Source: Spirogloea muscicola
Taxonomy: Eukaryota; Streptophyta; Zygnematophyceae; Spirogloeales; Spirogloeaceae
NCBI GenBank assembly: GCA_009602725.1
Contig: WELB01000122.1
Location: 132,270 to 142,806 of the forward strand
Direction of reading: 5' to 3'
Length of the DNA: 10,537 nucleotides
The translations under genes were made by a program, and so were the position numbers. The notes below the pieces were generated by a model. It did not search any database and was not told the origin of the DNA. It worked only from the letters and a program-made list of their open reading frames with translations. Below are positions 7,404 to 10,537 of the stretch, one piece after another. Position 1 is the first letter of the stretch; each line of letters starts with the position of its first letter.

Positions 7404-7422
7404 GGGTTCGCCAATAGCAGCC
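7404..7422 (+). repeat. Hairpin motif, degenerate stem
   Basis: GGGTTCGCCAATAGCAGCC is followed by ATTGCCCTCTACTGGATAAA and preceded by CCCTTCGGACTACGTTCAAT. The flanks place it in the family although the left stem arm carries changes that weaken pairing. Confidence 0.55.
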
Positions 7423-7602
7423 ATTGCCCTCTACTGGATAAATCTTTCTTTCTCATCTGTGATGTGCTGCGAATGCCGGCTGAGGCTTCCACACGGCAGT
7501 CCACCACCTCCTCGGCCTTCCTCTGCCCTGCCCTCTCCGCCTCCCCAAGGCAGCCTGTCGGAACTGTATGTGCTCACTCTGTGTGCTGACGTGTGTGTAC
7601 TG

Positions 7603-7652
7603 ACGTCCCCCTTCAGCCGCACACATACACACCCACACGTCCCCCTTCAGCC
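7603..7652 (+). repeat. 16-bp direct repeat with CA-rich spacer
   Basis: ACGTCCCCCTTCAGCC occurs at 7603-7618 and 7637-7652 (34-bp period), separated by a CACACATACACACCCAC spacer. A (GT)-rich stretch precedes it at 7578-7600. This is simple tandem sequence with no coding evidence. Confidence 0.8.
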
Positions 7653-7674
7653 AGCATTCGTGCTGTTACCTTAG

Positions 7675-7709
7675 CCCTCCTTAGCATAGGGCTTTGCAAC
7701 ATGTAGCCC
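7675..7709 (+). repeat. Dispersed repeat, copy 2 (first copy at 185-219)
   Basis: CCCTCCTTAGCATAGGG followed by CATGTAGCC matches 185-219. Here it lies just upstream of the first retroelement-like relic, so it may belong to the same element family. Confidence 0.55.
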
Positions 7710-7734
7710 CTGTGCACTGGCTTTTGCCTGCACG

Positions 7735-8345
7735 TTGTATAGTCTTGACTTGGCCCTTCCTTTCCGACTTATTCGCACAGGGCGCGCCTTCCTCCTTGGG
7801 GTGTTGCGGTGCGAGTATGGAGAACGGGGGACTGATAAAGCGGAGCTACTGGCGGCATGTCCCCCGCTGTGCACATGGAGGAGAATATCTGGCAGTTTCC
7901 TGGAGGCTGAGCACAATGTGGCCACGGAGACTTCTTCTGTCATGCCCACCCAGATCAGGGCTGACAACCTACATAAAATGGCGGGTTGACCTGGTGGCCG
8001 ACACGCCAGGCGGGGGGCTGCTCATCCTCGCAGATGCTGTCACCACCTAATATCTTCGACGGTCCAATTCTCGCCCTCAAAGGCAGGACTCGCACTCCAC
8101 TCGCCAGTGCCGCCGGGGCAAGGAGGCAAAGTATGCTGATTATTCAGTGGAGGAGGAACTTGCGTGAGCCTAGCTGTCGAACGCACAGGGCCTTTGGGGC
8201 TTGGTGGCTAGACCTGTTGCACAGCTTGCACGATGAGCGGTGCTTCACCAGCGGCAAGGGGAGCAGGCTGACTCCAACGCCGCGGGCTTTCGGGCCCTGG
8301 TGTACCGCATGCGGCCTCCAATCTCCTTACAGCGCTATTGCCTTC
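7735..8345 (+). pseudogene. Relic of retroelement PD-(D/E)xK-like C-terminal domain, copy B
   Basis: Pieces in different plus frames read, in order, TQIRADNL (about 7950), VDLVADTPGG and ILADAVTT (7986-8047), EAKYADYS (about 8126-8149), FGAWWLDLLHSL (about 8190-8225) and PSAF/RMRP-like remnants to 8345. This order resembles the C-terminal region found after the reverse transcriptase in some non-LTR retrotransposons: RAD-x-LV, then a (I)ADVxxTD strand, then K-x-AKYA, then a GFG-x-x-x-x-LL helix. The assignment is from family memory. Copy A at 9085-9584 gives the same succession of motifs. Frames change several times and a TAA interrupts at 8048, so it is decayed. No reverse transcriptase core is visible upstream. 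Confidence 0.45.
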
Positions 8346-8355
8346 CGCCTTTCAT

Positions 8356-8386
8356 CTGCGTGCAGGCCGTGCCATGGCTGCAGCCT
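8356..8386 (+). repeat. Fragment of the retroelement tail joined to hairpin-type sequence
   Basis: TGCGTGCAGGCCGTGCCATGGCTGCAGCCTC resembles the DNA that encodes GRAMAAAS in the tail relics at 905-1035 and 9463-9584. The match stops abruptly near 8388, after which the sequence turns into hairpin-family right flank (CCCGTTGGAAGAGCCACTTT at 8408-8427). This marks a junction between two parts of the family, or an internal deletion. Confidence 0.45.
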
Positions 8387-8506
8387 CAAACTATCAAGCC
8401 CCTCGACCCCGTTGGAAGAGCCACTTTTATGCCTTGGGAGAGCTTACTTTCATTCCCACAGCCCTGGCCCTCCTTGAAAGTAGAAAGGGCTCGCCCCTTG
8501 AAGATA

Positions 8507-8524
8507 GGGTTTACAAAGCCAGCC
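8507..8524 (-). repeat. Hairpin motif, minus orientation, degenerate
   Basis: On the minus strand it reads GGCTGGCTTTGTAAACCC, with left flank TTCGTTCATTCTTT and right flank TATCTTCAAGGGGCGAGCC. The second stem arm has decayed. It is followed 70-85 bp away by another minus-strand copy at 8591-8610. Confidence 0.55.
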
Positions 8525-8590
8525 AAAGAATGAACGAAGTACGAGAAGGGGGCCAGAAGAAGAGAAAGTGGCTCGTTCAATGCGGGCAAA

Positions 8591-8610
8591 GGGCTGTGAT
8601 AAGCCCGCCC
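8591..8610 (-). repeat. Hairpin motif, minus orientation
   Basis: On the minus strand it is GGGCGGGCTTATCACAGCCC, preceded by CCTTGTCCATTCTTTTC. One base differs in the first arm. It faces the plus-strand array that starts at 8670, so opposite-orientation copies lie within 80 bp of each other. Confidence 0.65.
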
Positions 8611-8669
8611 GAAAAGAATGGACAAGGTTCGAAACCCAAGTGCATACTTTCTCTTCAGGGTTCATCCTT

Positions 8670-8940
8670 TGTCCTTGTCATTCTTTCTGGGCTGGCCATT
8701 CACAGCCCCCGCCCCGCACTGGAATAGCCCACTAACGATTCGTTCAAGCTTTTCCTGGGCTGGCCATCACACCTACTGCCCATTACTGGAAGAATCTCTC
8801 ACTTACAATTTTGTTCTGGGTTGGTTAATTACAGCCATCGCCCGCCACTGGAAGCGTCTGTCACACTACTGTTGTTTCCTGGGCTGGTCAAACACAGCCA
8901 TCGCCCTTTACTATACGAGCCTTTCTCCTTCATCCTTCAT
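8670..8940 (+). repeat. Tandem array of four hairpin units, 61-68 bp period
   Basis: GGGCTGG (or GGGTTGG) starts units at 8689, 8757, 8818 and 8881, giving periods of 68, 61 and 63 bp. Each unit has a T-rich lead ending in CTGGG, the stem and loop, then a spacer with GCCC, CACTGGAA (or TACTGGAA) and CTCNCAC-like sequence. The second unit has lost its CAGCC arm. Units are diverged from one another, so the array is old. A 127-codon frame crossing the array (8618-9001) contains repeated GW-type peptides only because of this periodicity. Confidence 0.8.
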
Positions 8941-9084
8941 CCCTCGCTTCCACACCTTACTGGAGAATATTGCAAGTTTGGGATATGCTCGATGTGAGTA
9001 AGCTTCCACTCAAATGGGTATGCCGGCCTACTTGTCATTCTTGCGTCGTCAAGTGTCAGCTTGTCTGCAGCGAGCTCACGCGCG

Positions 9085-9584
9085 GACGGCCAGCCCCATA
9101 CTCGTAGTGCCGACCTGGTCGCCGTCCCGCCTGGCGGCAGTTCCCGCATCATCGCCGACGTGGTGACAACTGACTGCTTCGACTCCGCCAATTCCCACCA
9201 GGTCAGCGTCGTTTGCAGGGCATGCGGTCGGCCTGGCGGCCCGGGGAAAAGAGCGAAAATATGCCGACCACCCGAATTCGTGGCCCTGTCGATCGACGTT
9301 CACGGGGCTTCGGCAGCCGCTGGCTGGATCTCCTCCAGCGGCTTGCCCGTCAGGCCATTGACCGGCGGCCGGGTCTGCCAGGGGCGCTGCCCGGCTTCAA
9401 CGCCGCCGGTTCGGTAGCCCAGGTCTTCCGCATGCGGCTGGCGGTGTCGTTCCACCGCTCCCTTGCCCACGCCGTCCACACGCGAGCAGGACGTGCTCTG
9501 GCCGCCGCCTCTGCGTCTCGGCGGTGTGCCTCCTTCCCTGCAACGAGCTACTCCGACCTGATGTTGCTCACTCGAGGGTACTGA
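9085..9584 (+). pseudogene. Relic of retroelement PD-(D/E)xK-like C-terminal domain with tail, copy A
   Basis: One plus frame (about 9085-9305) gives SADLVAVPPGG, RIIADVVTTDCF, RACGRPGG, KRAKICRPPEFVALSIDVHG. The reading then shifts at about 9305 to another frame giving RGFGSRWLDLLQRLARQAI, AQVFRMRLAVSFHRSLAHAV, GRALAAAS and finally SDLMLLTRGY with TGA at 9582-9584. This sequence of motifs resembles the C-terminal part of some non-LTR retrotransposon proteins (PD-(D/E)xK-type strand, K-x-AKY, GFG...LLxRLA, then an RLSVxxxRxxAxA helix). The frameshift and lack of any upstream reverse transcriptase show it is a truncated remnant. GC is higher than in the neighbouring DNA. The family name is inferred from motif order only. 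Confidence 0.55.
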
Positions 9585-9623
9585 GCTGGGAAGACTTCCC
9601 TAGTGCGTTGTCCATTCTTTTTA

Positions 9624-9640
9624 GGCTGGCTTTGCCAGCC
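9624..9640 (+). repeat. Hairpin motif directly after a retroelement tail stop
   Basis: AGGCTGGCTTTGCCAGCCC forms a hairpin with left flank GCGTTGTCCATTCTTTTT. It begins about 40 bp after the TGA at 9582-9584 and is followed by TCTTCTCTATGGGCGCACAC. The order tail-stop, hairpin, next tail is the same as on the minus strand at 1075-788. Confidence 0.75.
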
Positions 9641-9679
9641 CTCTTCTCTATGGGCGCACACTTCTCTCTCTTCGCTCAG

Positions 9680-9807
9680 GCTCATGCGTTGCATCGGAAA
9701 GCTGGTCGAGCCTTGGCTGGTACTTCAAGAGCTTGTCGATTGCCGTCCGGTATTCGAGCATTAGTAGGCGACCTCTACGTGCTGACTCGTGGTTACTGAG
9801 CGGGTCA
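9680..9807 (+). pseudogene. Second LTRGY-tail relic in tandem
   Basis: A plus frame reads AHALHRKAGRALAGTSRA ... VGDLYVLTRGY with TGA at 9797-9799. It repeats the end of copy A (9463-9584) 215 bp downstream with the hairpin motif between them, so the tail region itself is duplicated in tandem. TGACTCG at 9783-9789 and CGGGTCA at 9801-9807 form a near-perfect inverted repeat around the final codons, as at 7006-7032. Confidence 0.5.
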
Positions 9808-10180
9808 GCTTAGCAGCATGTGACTTACATTTATCGATGTGCTTACCATTGTACTTGGCCACACATGGCCTCCCATCTCTTAACACGACTGTGTGTCTTC
9901 AGGGATGTACTCTCTTTCTGTTTCGGCCTGGTGGGTCCCCCTTTGATCTCCGGACGCTTCTTCTGACCTTGTCCAATTTCTCTGAGCTCTTTTTCAGCCC
10001 CTTCGCGCACTTTTGTAAGAGCCCTTATTTGTCTAACCGGCTGCACACCCTACTCGAGAGCAGCGTGCCACGCGTCGGCTCCAGTGCAGTTGTCCACTCT
10101 CGACCGTGGCTCTTGGGATCGGACGGTCGTCGTCGTGCAAGACTGTCGACAACAGCCACTTGCTTGTCGAAGAGCCGGGG
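9808..10180. other. Interval without supported features
   Basis: A plus-strand frame of 155 codons (9789-10256) crosses this region, but its composition changes from Leu/Ser-rich to Arg/Gly/Pro-rich at the GC-rich boundary and it matches nothing I recognise. I see no repeat motif of the hairpin family here. Confidence 0.5.
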
Positions 10181-10537
10181 CAAACGGGGACGCGCCTTGT
10201 CGGACGGGCCGGCCGGCCCGCCGCGTGGGCCGGCCCGCCCACGCGGCCGGATCTAAAGCGATCCGCTTAGTACCGCACGATGTGGAGCATCGACGGCGCG
10301 GCGGGGCCCGCGCGTGTAACTGCCGGCGCGCAGGCCGGCGCACGTGACCTCCTCGCCGCGTGCTGCGCGTGGATAGCGCCACGCGGCGGCCGCCACGGCG
10401 CCTGCAGTTGAACTGCCCCACCCCGACCCGCCTTCCTGGCGGCCGCCCACCTGGTCGGGAAGCCGGCCAGGGCTGGCAGCCCCCCACTCGGCCCGCCCCC
10501 CAGCCCGCCACCGACGGCCTGCCTGCCCGCCGCGGCC
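10181..10537. other. Very GC- and CpG-rich edge with an 11-bp palindrome
   Basis: The last ~350 bases are strongly enriched in G, C and CpG compared with the 3000-6000 region. Bases 10220-10230 and 10237-10247 (GCCGCGTGGGC-type arms) are perfect inverted repeats with a 6-base spacer, embedded in GGCCGG-rich sequence. Open frames on both strands are Arg/Gly/Pro-rich, as expected by chance at this composition. It could be a CpG-rich promoter or first exon of a gene outside the window; the sequence does not decide. Confidence 0.5.

Noticed and set aside
8624-8636. GGTTCGAAACC, B-box-like, considered as SINE promoter for the hairpin family
   Set aside because: No acceptable A-box at the usual distance, and the other hairpin copies lack this sequence.
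10050-10511. 153-codon minus-strand frame in the GC-rich edge
   Set aside because: Arg/Gly/Pro-rich composition with overlapping open frames on the other strand is what high GC produces by chance; no motif is recognisable.

Overview
The window is eukaryotic nuclear DNA. The evidence is one gene that can be rebuilt as ten short exons joined by GT-AG introns of about 140 to 520 bases, set between flanks rich in degenerate dispersed repeats. No bacterial gene organisation, operon, CRISPR array, rRNA or convincing tRNA is visible. I cannot name the organism: the compact introns, GC-rich first exon and non-LTR-retroelement-like debris would fit an alga, another protist or an invertebrate.

Layout. 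Bases 1-1710 are repeats: a 53-bp direct repeat, a purine tract, a ~115-bp inverted repeat (494-609 against 1299-1415), several copies of a GGGCTGG...CAGCC hairpin motif, and a minus-strand fragment of a repeat-encoded peptide ending in LTRGY-stop. Bases 1711-2866 are mostly featureless, with two isolated hairpin motifs and a GTT-rich microsatellite. A possible terminal exon lies on the plus strand at 2867-3031. Bases 3118-6628 (minus strand) hold the one clear gene, a type 5 / purple acid phosphatase-like metallophosphoesterase with an N-terminal membrane segment. Its exons sum to 1059 nt, giving 352 residues plus a stop. Its start codon sits just downstream, in gene sense, of a CCG/CGG repeat that forms a perfect 21-bp stem. 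Bases 6860-9810 are again repeat-rich: hairpin motifs in both orientations, a four-unit tandem array (8670-8940), two decayed copies of a domain resembling the C-terminal PD-(D/E)xK-like region of some non-LTR retrotransposon polyproteins, and further copies of the LTRGY-stop tail. From about 10100 to the right edge the DNA is very GC- and CpG-rich with no gene I can support.

The main result is the phosphatase, which is invisible as a long ORF because its largest exon is only 231 nt. It keeps nearly all metal-ligand motifs of the purple acid phosphatase family, but the usually invariant Asn of GNH(D/E) is Asp (GDHD). The second result is a dispersed hairpin-bearing repeat family that repeatedly sits next to retroelement-like coding relics. 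I infer that it belongs to the 3' part of a retroelement family; this is a hypothesis, not a demonstrated unit.
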